A program made the translations under genes and the position numbers. A stretch of DNA of 8,439 nt from DASSUW01 sp036520135 (GTDB lineage Bacteria > Actinomycetota > Thermoleophilia > Solirubrobacterales > Solirubrobacteraceae), in contig DATDKF010000085.1 of assembly GCA_036520135.1 (NCBI GenBank), positions 1-8,439 on the forward strand, given 5' to 3'. The notes below the pieces were generated by a model that did no database searches, was not told the origin of the DNA, and worked only from the letters and a program-made list of their open reading frames with translations. Shown one piece after another: positions 1 to 5,855 of the stretch (within the stretch, counting starts at the first letter, position 1; every line of letters starts with the position of its first letter).

Positions 1-411
1 GTCGTCGCCGAGTACCTCGCGGAGGGGGTCCGCTCGCCGGCGCTGATGATCCGTCGCGGGCGCCACAAGTTCGTCTCGTGCGGCGACGACCCCGACCAGC
101 TCTACGACCTCCTCGACGACCCGCTGGAGCTGGTCAACCTCGCCGAGCGCCCCGCGAGCGCCGACCTCGGCCGCGCCCTTCGCGACGCCCTGGCCGAGCG
201 CTGGGACGTGCGCGCCCTCGAGCAGCGGGTGCTCGAGAGCCAGCGGGAGCGCAGGCTGGTCGCCGGGGCGCTCGCCACCGGCCGGCACTCGCCCTGGGAC
301 CACCAGCCGCAGGCCGACGCGGACACGCGTTACGTGCGCAGCGGCACCGACCTGTACGAGCTTCAACGGCGGGCTCGCCTCGACAGCGGGAGCCCGCCGT
401 CGCGGTCCTGA
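1..411 (+). CDS. betC: Choline-sulfatase, C-terminal part (5' end outside window)
   Basis: This is the last 136 codons of a gene that begins before the window; the frame is open from base 1 to the TGA at 409-411. The encoded tail resembles the end of BetC-type choline-sulfatases, cytoplasmic sulfatase-fold enzymes that hydrolyse choline-O-sulfate to choline and sulfate. It carries the family pattern of a 'MIRRGRHKFV' strand, then 'DPDQLYDLLDDP' and 'NLA', followed by the short C-terminal helical module with 'WDVRALEQRVLESQRERR' and 'PWDHQP'. I recognise that module as the choline-sulfatase C-terminal extension. The catalytic formylglycine cysteine and most metal ligands would lie upstream and cannot be seen, so activity cannot be judged. 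The last ~15 residues are Ser/Pro/Arg-rich and look unconserved. No bet genes (transporter, choline dehydrogenase) are visible in the window. The family call is fairly sure; the symbol is by resemblance. Confidence 0.8.
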   Translation, partial: VVAEYLAEGVRSPALMIRRGRHKFVSCGDDPDQLYDLLDDPLELVNLAERPASADLGRALRDALAERWDVRALEQRVLESQRERRLVAGALATGRHSPWDHQPQADADTRYVRSGTDLYELQRRARLDSGSPPSRS

Positions 412-422
412 TCCGGGGCCCA

Positions 423-441
423 GGCGGCGATGCTCGCCGCC
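423..441 (+). terminator. Hairpin terminator candidate after the choline-sulfatase gene
   Basis: A perfect 8-bp inverted repeat (GGCGGCGA / TCGCCGCC) with a 3-base loop begins 12 bases after the stop codon of the sulfatase gene. There is no U-tract after it, which is common for terminators in high-GC actinobacteria. The position and perfect pairing support the call; function is inferred. Confidence 0.5.
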
Positions 442-740
442 GAGTCCCCTCGTGCGCTGTTGCTCCGGCCCGATTGCGAGTGCGCAGATCATGAGGGTGG
501 TCTCCGTCGTCCGACGCGTGCTCTTACCTGAGATGCAGCGCTCGGTGGCGCCCATGTGTCCGGCCGCGTCGCCGCCCGAGATGATCACCGCTCCTCCGGC
601 TGCAGTGGGAGGCGAGGCGCCATCCGTCTCCCGAATCGGGACGAAACGAAGGGAATTTCCGTGCGTGCCGGCATCGCGGACCCAATCCGCGGAGTCGCGT
701 TGTTTGCAGGACTTTTCGGCTGATTCGAGCTTTCGGACCG

Positions 741-787
741 CACGACTGAAAATCGTGGTGTCCCCGGTTCGAGTCCGGGTCTCGCCA
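741..787 (+). other. 3' half of a tRNA-Phe(GAA) gene; probable integration-site (att) remnant
   Basis: The sequence folds as the 3' half of a tRNA. It has an anticodon stem CACGA/TCGTG around the 7-base loop CTGAAAA (U33, anticodon GAA, A37), a 5-base variable loop, a T arm CCCGG-TTCGAGT-CCGGG, the 3' acceptor strand TCTCGCC and a discriminator A at 787. The matching 5' acceptor strand (GGCGAGA) and a D arm are absent from the bases before 741, so this is not a working tRNA gene. A 3'-half tRNA copy is the usual duplicated core left where a tyrosine-recombinase element integrates into a tRNA gene. The terminator just downstream suggests that the right side is the original tRNA flank and the left side is element DNA. 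No integrase gene is visible in the window. Confidence 0.75.
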
Positions 788-791
788 TCGC

Positions 792-824
792 GCAATCCCG
801 CATGATTGCTGAATTTTTTGTTTT
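792..824 (+). terminator. Intrinsic terminator belonging to the tRNA-Phe 3' flank
   Basis: A 6-bp stem GCAATC/GATTGC with a 6-base loop (798-803) is followed by a T-rich run (TGAATTTTTTGTTTT, 810-824). It starts 5 bases after the tRNA discriminator base, where a tRNA gene's own terminator would sit. It is the only classic hairpin-plus-U-tract terminator I see in this very GC-rich window. Confidence 0.65.
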
Positions 825-1470
825 CAGGTGCCTGCACCCGCGCCTGGAATCGGCGGTCGAAATGGGCCTGATGTGGGCCTAGGCCCCCGGAAAATCGCCT
901 GCGCGTTCCCAAGGGCCGTGCGGGAGCCCTCATGGACACAAGGGATTCGCGCCGACTCAAACCGAGGCGACCACGATTCCCGTCGTTGTGCCCCGAGTTC
1001 GAGTCGGCACGCCGCGAGCCGGCAATCCAGCACCGCCGTGATGTCACGTAACGGGGTGTGTCCAGAGCTCGCTGTCGCAACTCCTCTGGAAGCAAGAGGG
1101 TGGCGAAGCGGACGCAGCGCTGCTGCTGCTCGTCCGGCCGAGCGTCTGACGCCTGAACGCGGCGACGCTCGGTTGCGTGCACGAACGGAGGAGCGCGTCG
1201 CGGGTGCGGGAGATGATCGCCGGCGCGCCTGAGTTGCATGGAATGCGATAACGACGAGGCGAGCAGATCTGCGCGTTGACACGGCAGCGGCCGTCGGACG
1301 GACGGCCTGGCCTGCAACGCTCGGCCCATGATGGTGTCGCGGCGCCGACGCACCGGAGGGTCGTACTGTGAGCTCTGCGCAATGAAGCACCGTCGATTGC
1401 GGCAACGCTCCTCGAGACGCTGCATGGCGCCGGGTGATGAGCTTTCGGGCCGCCCGCCGTCACACACACC
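825..1470. other. Gene-poor region between the tRNA remnant and the sigma factor gene
   Basis: Long open frames run through here on both strands, but their translations are Arg/Ser/Ala/Pro-rich with no recognisable domain, as expected for random open frames in GC-rich DNA. I found no integrase remnant. The only structure noticed is a perfect 12-bp palindrome GGGCCTAGGCCC at 875-886. The promoter of the sigma factor gene should lie near the right end, but I could not pick convincing -35/-10 elements. Confidence 0.5.
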
Positions 1471-2457
1471 ATGAGTTCCATCACCGACGACCTCCGGCCG
1501 CTCGACGAGCAGGCCTTCGGCGCCCGCGTCGAGCCGCACCGCCGCGAGTTGCACGTCCACTGCTACCGCCTGCTCGGGTCGTTCGAGGAGGCCGAGGACC
1601 TCGTCCAGGAGGCGTTCCTGCGCGCGTGGCGCCGGCGCGAGACGTACGAGGGCCGCGCGTCGGTTCGCGCGTGGCTGTACCGGATCGCGACTAACGCCTG
1701 CCTCGACGCGCTCGACAAGCGCCCGCGGCGGCCGAGCGCGAGCGGCGAGGTCGCGTGGCTGCAGCCCTATCCCGACGAGCTCCTCGAGCAGCTGCCCGAC
1801 CGGCGCGAGGGCCCGGAGGACGTGGCGCTCGCCAAGGAGACCGTCGAGCTGGCGTTCATCGCCGCGATCCAGCACCTCGCGCCGCTGCCGCGGGCCGTGC
1901 TCGTGCTGCGCGACGTCCTCGGCTGCTCGGCGAAGGAGACCGCGCGGCTGCTCGAGACGACAGAGGCGTCGGTGAACTCCGCGCTGCAGCGCGCGCGGGC
2001 TGGGCTGCGGGAGAGCCTGCCCGAGGACCGCGAGGCGTGGCAACACGCCGCCGAGCCGACCGCCGCCGAGCGGGAGCTGCTCGCCCGCTACGTCGAGTGC
2101 AGCGAGCGCGCCGACGCCAAGGGCCTGGCCGCGCTCATGCACGAGAACGTCCGCTTCTCGATGCCGCCGACGCCCGGCGTCTGGACCGGCCGAAGCACGG
2201 TCGTGCAGGGCTGGATCGACGGCGGGTTCGGATCGGAGGCGTTCGGCAGCATGCGGTGCGTGGTCACCCGCGCCAACGGTCAGCCCGCGGTCGCGGGCTA
2301 CGTGCGCAAGCCGGGCGACACCGCGTACGAACCGCTGGCGATCGACGTCCTGCGGGTGCAGGACGGGATCGTCACCGAGATCGTCACCTTCGACGGCGCG
2401 GTGTTCGAGCACTTCGACCTGCCGGCCACGCTCACCGCGGCGGTCGGTACGAGATGA
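1471..2457 (+). CDS. ECF RNA polymerase sigma factor with C-terminal SnoaL-like domain (SigX5/SigG type)
   Basis: The 328-residue product is an extracytoplasmic-function sigma factor. Region 2 spans about residues 19-84, with 'EAEDLVQEAFLRAWR' and 'RAWLYRIATNACLDAL' (core binding and -10 recognition). Region 4 spans about 126-180, with 'LPRAVLVLRDVLGCSAKETA' and 'SVNSALQRAR', the helix-turn-helix for the -35 element. After a short linker, residues ~200-320 form an NTF2/SnoaL-like domain. This matches the SigX5 (TIGR02960-like)/M. tuberculosis SigG kind of ECF factor, where the extra domain is thought to regulate the sigma factor in place of a classic anti-sigma factor. No anti-sigma gene is adjacent; the next gene is a hydrolase overlapping by 4 bases. 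The ATG at 1471 fits the family's N-terminus, though no Shine-Dalgarno is visible before it, so a leaderless transcript is possible. The family call is secure; the regulon is unknown. Confidence 0.9.
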   Translation: MSSITDDLRPLDEQAFGARVEPHRRELHVHCYRLLGSFEEAEDLVQEAFLRAWRRRETYEGRASVRAWLYRIATNACLDALDKRPRRPSASGEVAWLQPYPDELLEQLPDRREGPEDVALAKETVELAFIAAIQHLAPLPRAVLVLRDVLGCSAKETARLLETTEASVNSALQRARAGLRESLPEDREAWQHAAEPTAAERELLARYVECSERADAKGLAALMHENVRFSMPPTPGVWTGRSTVVQGWIDGGFGSEAFGSMRCVVTRANGQPAVAGYVRKPGDTAYEPLAIDVLRVQDGIVTEIVTFDGAVFEHFDLPATLTAAVGTR

Positions 2458-3077
2458 ACACCCCCGCCTCGATCACCGTCACGCCAGTCTTCGTCGCCGA
2501 CCTGTCCGTTGAGGGCGAGCGGATGCCGGTCTATGTGCACGTCATCGACCATCCCGATGCGCGCGTGCTGGTCGACACCGGCATGACGGAGCTGCACCCG
2601 GCGATGGCCGACATGGATCCCCGCATCCAGCCGCTGAGCGAGCAGGACTTCGATCTCGCCGGCATCGACATCGTCGTCAACACACACCTGCACGCCGACC
2701 ACTGTGGCGGGAACCACCTCTTCGCCGGCAAGCCGATCTACGTCCAGCGCCAGGAGCTCGACGACGCGCGCAACCAGGACGGCTACACCTTCCGCGAGTG
2801 GGTCGACGCGCCCGGCGTGCAGTACGTCCCGGTCGACGGCGAGCACGAGCTGCTTCCCGGGCTCCGACTCGTCCCAGCACCGGGCCACACAGACGGCATG
2901 CAGATGGTCGTCATTGAGACCGGCGGGCGCCCGGTCATCGTCGGCGGCGACGTGGCGGTGTGGTTCGGCGAGTTCGACGAGCCGCCCACCGAAGGCCGTC
3001 AGCGGGTCCTAGCGCTCGACCCCGAGCTGGTCTGGCTCACGCACGAACACGAGCCATGGCGACCTCCCACCGTCTGA
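2454..3077 (+). CDS. Metallo-beta-lactamase-fold hydrolase (lactonase-like)
   Basis: A 207-residue protein of the metallo-beta-lactamase superfamily, of the compact kind that includes N-acyl-homoserine lactonases and similar hydrolases. The zinc-binding set looks complete: HLHADH with His78, His80, Asp82 and His83, then His145 in 'PAPGHTDGM', the bridging Asp166 in 'VGGDVAVW' and a late His in 'LTHEHE' (197 or 199). 'VLVDTGM' (about 38-44) is the typical early strand. No signal peptide or membrane segment is seen, so it should be cytoplasmic. The ATG at 2454 overlaps the sigma factor stop (ATGA) and has no clear Shine-Dalgarno of its own, implying translational coupling and co-expression with the sigma factor. 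The open frame extends upstream inside the sigma gene, but that part is an out-of-frame shadow. The fold is certain. The substrate is unknown; lactonase is only a guess from overall similarity. Confidence 0.88.
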   Translation: MNTPASITVTPVFVADLSVEGERMPVYVHVIDHPDARVLVDTGMTELHPAMADMDPRIQPLSEQDFDLAGIDIVVNTHLHADHCGGNHLFAGKPIYVQRQELDDARNQDGYTFREWVDAPGVQYVPVDGEHELLPGLRLVPAPGHTDGMQMVVIETGGRPVIVGGDVAVWFGEFDEPPTEGRQRVLALDPELVWLTHEHEPWRPPTV

Positions 3078-3263
3078 GGCATCACGCCGGCGCTCTCTGA
3101 GTCGTCGAGTGGCATGCACTCAAGGACCGGCTGCTGAGCGACGTCGGCAGGACCGTCCGCATCGCGAGCATGACACTCACAGCACGGCGCATGTGCCGCT
3201 GAAGGTCACGCACACCTACCGCAGCGTGGGCATTGGAAGCGGAAGGCAGCCTTGCGGATGACC

Positions 3264-3336
3264 GGGTCCTTGACGAGGCGTGACCCCGCGAAGGACCCGC
3301 TCGCCTTCGAGCTGTGCCTCACATCGTCAAGGACCC
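3264..3336. repeat. 13-bp perfect inverted repeat, 47-base spacer
   Basis: GGGTCCTTGACGA at 3264-3276 is the exact reverse complement of 3324-3336. The arms could form a long hairpin between the convergent genes, or be the worn ends of a small element. The inner spacer contains another 'AAGGACCC' word at 3291. Confidence 0.5.
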
Positions 3337-3346
3337 ACTGAGGCAC
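3314..3346. terminator. Possible bidirectional terminator hairpin
   Basis: GTGCCTCA (3314-3321) pairs perfectly with TGAGGCAC (3339-3346) around a 17-base loop. It lies between two convergent units and could stop transcription from both, but it is over 100 bases from either stop codon, has no U-tract and overlaps one arm of the 13-bp repeat. Weak call. Confidence 0.25.
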
Positions 3347-3451
3347 CGCTCGATCGCCATGCCGCCGTATCGCGCCTCCTGCTTCGGACGAAAACCGGGA
3401 GGGGGTTGCTTCAAGTCCTGCTTGCCGCTCGCAGGCTCGATCCGTGAGCGT

Positions 3452-4291
3452 CTAGAGCGAGAGCATCGCCGCCGCGACTTCACCGGCGGCCGCGTCGGGG
3501 ATCGCGGTCGCGGCCTGTTCGAGCACGAGCAGCCGCGCGCCGGGGATCTCGCGCGCGATCGCTTCGCCGTTGCCGACAGGGAAGAACGGGTCGCGGCGGC
3601 CGTGGACCACGAGGGTTGGGATCGCGAGCTCGGGCAGGCGCTTGCGCCAGCGCGGCTTGCAGTTGAGCTTGGCGAACACCATGCCCATCTGATTGGCCAT
3701 CTGCAGCGCTGGCGCCGTGCCCGGCGTGCGGTCCCAGATGCGCTCGGCGGTCGCGCGCGCGACGGCGGGGTCGTTGCCGAGGATCTCCGCGCCTCCGGCG
3801 GCGAACTCGGCCACTGCGGCGCGGTCGGACCAGTCGGGCATCGAGCGCGAGAACAGTCGCTTCATCGTCGCCGCGTCATGGTCAGGCAGGTCGTCGTCGA
3901 CGCGGCCTGGAGCGACCGGCCGCGTTCCGGCGAGGGTGAGTGCCGAGAACGCGTTCGGGTGGTCGAGCGCGGCGACCTGGGCGACCATCCCGCTGACGCC
4001 GATGCCTGCGAGGTGTGCCGGCCGGTCGTCGAGTTCGCCGGCCAAGGCCGCGGCGTCGGCGGCAAGGTCGCGCAGTTTGTACGCGGGAGCCTTCGGATCG
4101 ACGATGGTCGACTCGCCCGAATCGCGCAGGTCGTACCGCACGACGTGGCGTCCCCCGTGCGCGAGCGCCTCGCACAGCGCATCGGGCCACGAGAGCATGG
4201 TGGTGCCGCCCGCGAGCAGAACGAGCGGCGCCCCCGCGTCGCCGAAGTGCTCGACCCCGAGCGTGACGCCGTTCACCTCGACCGTGGCCAT
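3452..4291 (-). CDS. Alpha/beta-hydrolase-fold protein, apparently lacking catalytic Ser and His
   Basis: A 279-residue alpha/beta-hydrolase-fold protein resembling RdmC-type esterases and similar small hydrolases. Fold landmarks are in order: 'PLVLLAGGT' (22-30, oxyanion strand/loop), 'VRYDLRDSGES' (51-61), the nucleophile-elbow region 'HLAGIGVSGMVAQ' (93-105), 'PTLVVHGRRDPFFP' (225-238) with the acid Asp234, and 'IPGARLLVLEQAATAIP' (249-265). In active relatives the elbow reads G-x-S-x-G-G and the last motif ends in G-H-x-x-P. Here the nucleophile position is Gly98 (codon GGC, one base from Ser AGC) and the His position is Ala/Thr, so the triad seems gone while Asp remains. Ser100 sits two residues off the usual position. 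Length and frame are intact, so it is probably expressed as a non-catalytic or altered protein. The start overlaps the upstream SnoaL-like stop by one base (TGATG), indicating translational coupling. Confidence 0.85.
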   Translation of the reverse strand: MATVEVNGVTLGVEHFGDAGAPLVLLAGGTTMLSWPDALCEALAHGGRHVVRYDLRDSGESTIVDPKAPAYKLRDLAADAAALAGELDDRPAHLAGIGVSGMVAQVAALDHPNAFSALTLAGTRPVAPGRVDDDLPDHDAATMKRLFSRSMPDWSDRAAVAEFAAGGAEILGNDPAVARATAERIWDRTPGTAPALQMANQMGMVFAKLNCKPRWRKRLPELAIPTLVVHGRRDPFFPVGNGEAIAREIPGARLLVLEQAATAIPDAAAGEVAAAMLSL

Positions 4292-4743
4292 CACGCACCA
4301 TCCACGAACGTGTAGTTGCGCTCGATCCGGCCGTCCGCGGCGAGGACGAGGACGTTGAGCCCGACTGCGGCCGTCTCGCCGTCGTTGGTGACCGCCTCCC
4401 AGTGGAACTTCACGACGTCGCCGAGCCTGTCGGCGTCGTCGCGTCCACGGAAGCTGAGCCCTTCGGAGCCGACCCAGTGCTCGAAGGACGTTGTCGCCCG
4501 CGCCTCGAGCTCCGTGCGTCCCCGCGCCTCGAGCGTGGCCGCCAGCCCGATCCCGGGGCTCGCGGCGATCTCGCGCATCTCCTTGGGCGGCTGGAGGATC
4601 TGTGACCCGTCCTCGGTCCAGAGCTCGGCGATCATCCGCCCGCGCCGGTCGGGGTCGGGCTCGTTCCAGAGCGCCATGTATCGATCCGCCAGCTGCTTTG
4701 CCTCCCTGGTGCGGGTCTCGGGGAACTGGATTTCTTCGCTCAT
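4291..4743 (-). CDS. SnoaL-like / NTF2-fold protein
   Basis: A 150-residue protein with the profile of the SnoaL-like (NTF2-fold, cone-shaped alpha+beta barrel) family: an N-terminal helix 'AKQLADRYMALWNEPDPDRR', then 'MIAELWTEDGSQIL', central charged helices with 'GRTELEARATTSFEHWV', and C-terminal strands 'VVKFHWEAV' and 'VGLNVLVLAADGRIERNYTFVDGA'. Such domains bind small hydrophobic ligands or act as isomerases, cyclases or dehydratases; this one cannot be assigned a reaction. The ATG at 4743 is chosen over an upstream in-frame start at 4965 because a perfect AGGAGG lies 8 bases before it and the longer form would run through the divergent regulator gene. It is the first gene of a two-gene minus-strand unit with the hydrolase-fold protein, and likely controlled by the divergent XRE regulator. 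Confidence 0.82.
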   Translation of the reverse strand: MSEEIQFPETRTREAKQLADRYMALWNEPDPDRRGRMIAELWTEDGSQILQPPKEMREIAASPGIGLAATLEARGRTELEARATTSFEHWVGSEGLSFRGRDDADRLGDVVKFHWEAVTNDGETAAVGLNVLVLAADGRIERNYTFVDGA

Positions 4744-4751
4744 CTCGGTTG

Positions 4752-4757
4752 CCTCCT
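4752..4757 (-). promoter_or_regulatory. Shine-Dalgarno AGGAGG deciding the SnoaL-like start
   Basis: A perfect AGGAGG on the minus strand ends 8 bases before the ATG at 4743. It is the best ribosome binding site in the window and rules out the longer open frame. Confidence 0.85.
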
Positions 4758-4845
4758 GTGATCGTTGCTTGTGGCGGTAACGGTCTCGCAGGAACGGCCG
4801 CGCGTCGATTACCTCCGATGTGCAACTGGCGCTACCGTTCGGCTC
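4758..4845. promoter_or_regulatory. Divergent control region between SnoaL-like unit and XRE regulator
   Basis: Divergent promoters should lie in these roughly 90 bases. AACGGT at 4779-4784 and its reverse complement ACCGTT at 4834-4839 flank the middle and might be operator half-sites for the XRE regulator, but six bases is short and I could not identify convincing -35/-10 boxes. The region call follows from gene layout; the operator idea is speculative. Confidence 0.35.
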
Positions 4846-5652
4846 GTGGTCGTCCAGACCGAGCGGGAGCCGCAGGAGGTCGGTGAGCTCATCCGCTTCT
4901 GGCGCACCCAGCGGCGTCTCACGCAGATGGAGTTGGCGTTGGACGCGAACGTCTCCAACAAGCATGTCAGCTTCGTAGAGACCGGTCGCTCACGTCCGAG
5001 CCGCCAGCTCCTTGTCCACCTGGCCCAACACCTCGACCTGCCGATCGCCGAGCGCAACCGCCTGCTACTCGCCGGCGGCTTTGCTCCGCCTTACCTCGAG
5101 CAGCCCTTCGACGGGGAGATGATGCGGCCGCTGCGCGAGTCGCTCAGCCGGCTACTGGACGCACACGAGCCGAACCCGGCGTTGATCGTCGACGGTCTCT
5201 GGAACCTGATCGAGGCCAATCAGGCCGCGTCGCTCCTCTGGGACGGCGTCGACCCCGAGCTGCTCGAGCCCCCGATCAACATGCTCCGGCTCGGGGTTCA
5301 CCCCGGAGGTCTTCCGAAGATCTCGTCGATGACCGCAGCCTGCAACGCGCCACTGATCACGAAGCTGAGGCGTAGGAGCCGCGAGGACGCCGATCCGGCC
5401 CTCGCCGAGCTGGTCGAGGATGTCTCCTCCTACCTCCCGGACGATCCGCCGACGAGTCCCGCGACGCAGCCCGTCGTCTCACTGGACCTGCAAACACCTC
5501 TCGGCGAGGTCAGTCTCTTCACCGTGATCGCCACCCTAGGGGCGCCGCTGGAGGTGTCGGCGTCAAACCTCGCGATCGAGACCTTCCTGCCGATGGACGA
5601 GCGCAGTGCAGCGCGGCTTGCCGAGCTCAGTGGGAAGGCACGAGGATCATGA
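4846..5652 (+). CDS. XRE-family transcriptional regulator with MmyB-like ligand-binding domain
   Basis: A two-domain DNA-binding regulator. Counting from the GTG at 4846 (268 residues), an XRE helix-turn-helix spans about residues 12-67: 'VGELIRFWRTQRRLTQMELA', 'NVSNKHVSFVETGRSRPSRQ' and 'LAQHLDLPIAERNRLLLAGGF'. Residues ~75-268 match the MmyB-like ligand-binding region, with 'LLDAHEPNPALIVDGLWNLI' and 'EANQAASLLWDG' typical of it. These regulators usually act on an adjacent divergent gene, here the SnoaL-like/hydrolase pair. The frame can extend to a TTG at 4765, but that would add 27 unconserved residues and run the coding region almost onto the divergent gene's Shine-Dalgarno, so I prefer the GTG at 4846, even though no strong Shine-Dalgarno precedes either. 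The stop overlaps an ATG (ATGA), but the following frame closes after six codons. Family is secure; the ligand is unknown. Confidence 0.85.
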   Translation: MVVQTEREPQEVGELIRFWRTQRRLTQMELALDANVSNKHVSFVETGRSRPSRQLLVHLAQHLDLPIAERNRLLLAGGFAPPYLEQPFDGEMMRPLRESLSRLLDAHEPNPALIVDGLWNLIEANQAASLLWDGVDPELLEPPINMLRLGVHPGGLPKISSMTAACNAPLITKLRRRSREDADPALAELVEDVSSYLPDDPPTSPATQPVVSLDLQTPLGEVSLFTVIATLGAPLEVSASNLAIETFLPMDERSAARLAELSGKARGS

Positions 5653-5751
5653 CCGCGCTCGCCACGTGACATTCAGCCGCCGGCTTCTGCTTTGGATGAA
5701 TACGAGCGCAGCCGGCACGCGATGGGAGGCGAGATGCCCGCTGCTCCTTTG
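5653..5751. other. Spacer between XRE regulator and insertion sequence, with weak hairpin
   Basis: No gene. GCCGGCT (5679-5685) and AGCCGGC (5710-5716) form a 7-bp inverted repeat with a 24-base loop, a weak terminator candidate for the regulator gene. The right end (5732-5741) is half of the stem that the insertion sequence interrupts. Confidence 0.35.
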
Positions 5752-5771
5752 ATATGAGGCTGTCGGGTAAA
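5752..5771 (+). repeat. IS terminal inverted repeat (left; transposase 3' side)
   Basis: ATATGAGGCTGTCGGGTAAA, the exact reverse complement of 7439-7458. Similarity fades immediately inside the repeat. Confidence 0.92.
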
Positions 5772-5813
5772 TGCCGCGTGGACCGCGGAGGCGCGGGGTG
5801 CGAGTCGGCCCGG

Positions 5814-5832
5814 CGGGCGACGCGACCGCCCG
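5814..5832 (-). terminator. Possible hairpin terminator of the transposase gene
   Basis: CGGGCG (5814-5819) pairs with CGCCCG (5827-5832) around a 7-base loop, 24 bases beyond the transposase stop codon. It sits inside a pair of 10-base direct repeats GCCCGGCGGG (5808-5817, 5828-5837). There is no U-tract, so the call is tentative. Confidence 0.3.
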
Positions 5833-5855
5833 GCGGGGGCTGCCGGGATCGCCGC

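Larger units (their letters stand above)
3078..3451. other. Gene-free convergent intergenic region with inverted repeats
   Basis: This stretch separates two convergent transcription units. No frame gives a recognisable protein, and short frames are broken by stops. It holds a perfect 13-bp inverted repeat (3264-3276 and 3324-3336) and an overlapping 8-bp inverted repeat (3314-3321 and 3339-3346). A weak 5-bp stem lies at 3107-3121. It may contain decayed coding or mobile DNA, but I could not identify any. Confidence 0.5.

Noticed and set aside
585..803. Minus-strand open frame of 72 codons reading through the tRNA remnant
   Set aside because: The 'ARPGLEPGTPRFSVV' stretch is simply the antisense translation of the tRNA T arm and anticodon arm, a kind of false protein that recurs in databases. 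There is no domain and no need for a gene here.
824..1405. Minus-strand open frame of 193 codons (and plus-strand frame 828-1232)
   Set aside because: The composition is Arg/Ser/Ala/Pro-rich with no motif or ribosome binding site; long chance frames are normal at this GC content, and the two frames overlap on opposite strands.
1755..2453. Upstream extension of the MBL-hydrolase frame inside the sigma factor gene
   Set aside because: It reads as Arg/Ala-rich nonsense out of frame with a clearly conserved sigma factor. The MBL fold starts at the ATG at 2454.
3314..4315. Plus-strand 333-codon open frame opposite the hydrolase-fold gene
   Set aside because: It is the antisense shadow of the recognised minus-strand protein and has no domain of its own.
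4292..4825. Extension of the hydrolase-fold frame upstream of its ATG at 4291
   Set aside because: The upstream part overlaps the conserved SnoaL-like gene in another frame and is Arg-rich; the fold begins at 'MATVEVNG'.
5649..5669. ATGA overlap after the XRE gene as the start of a downstream gene
   Set aside because: The frame stops after six codons (MTALAT), and no continuation in another frame looks coding, so there is no supported gene.
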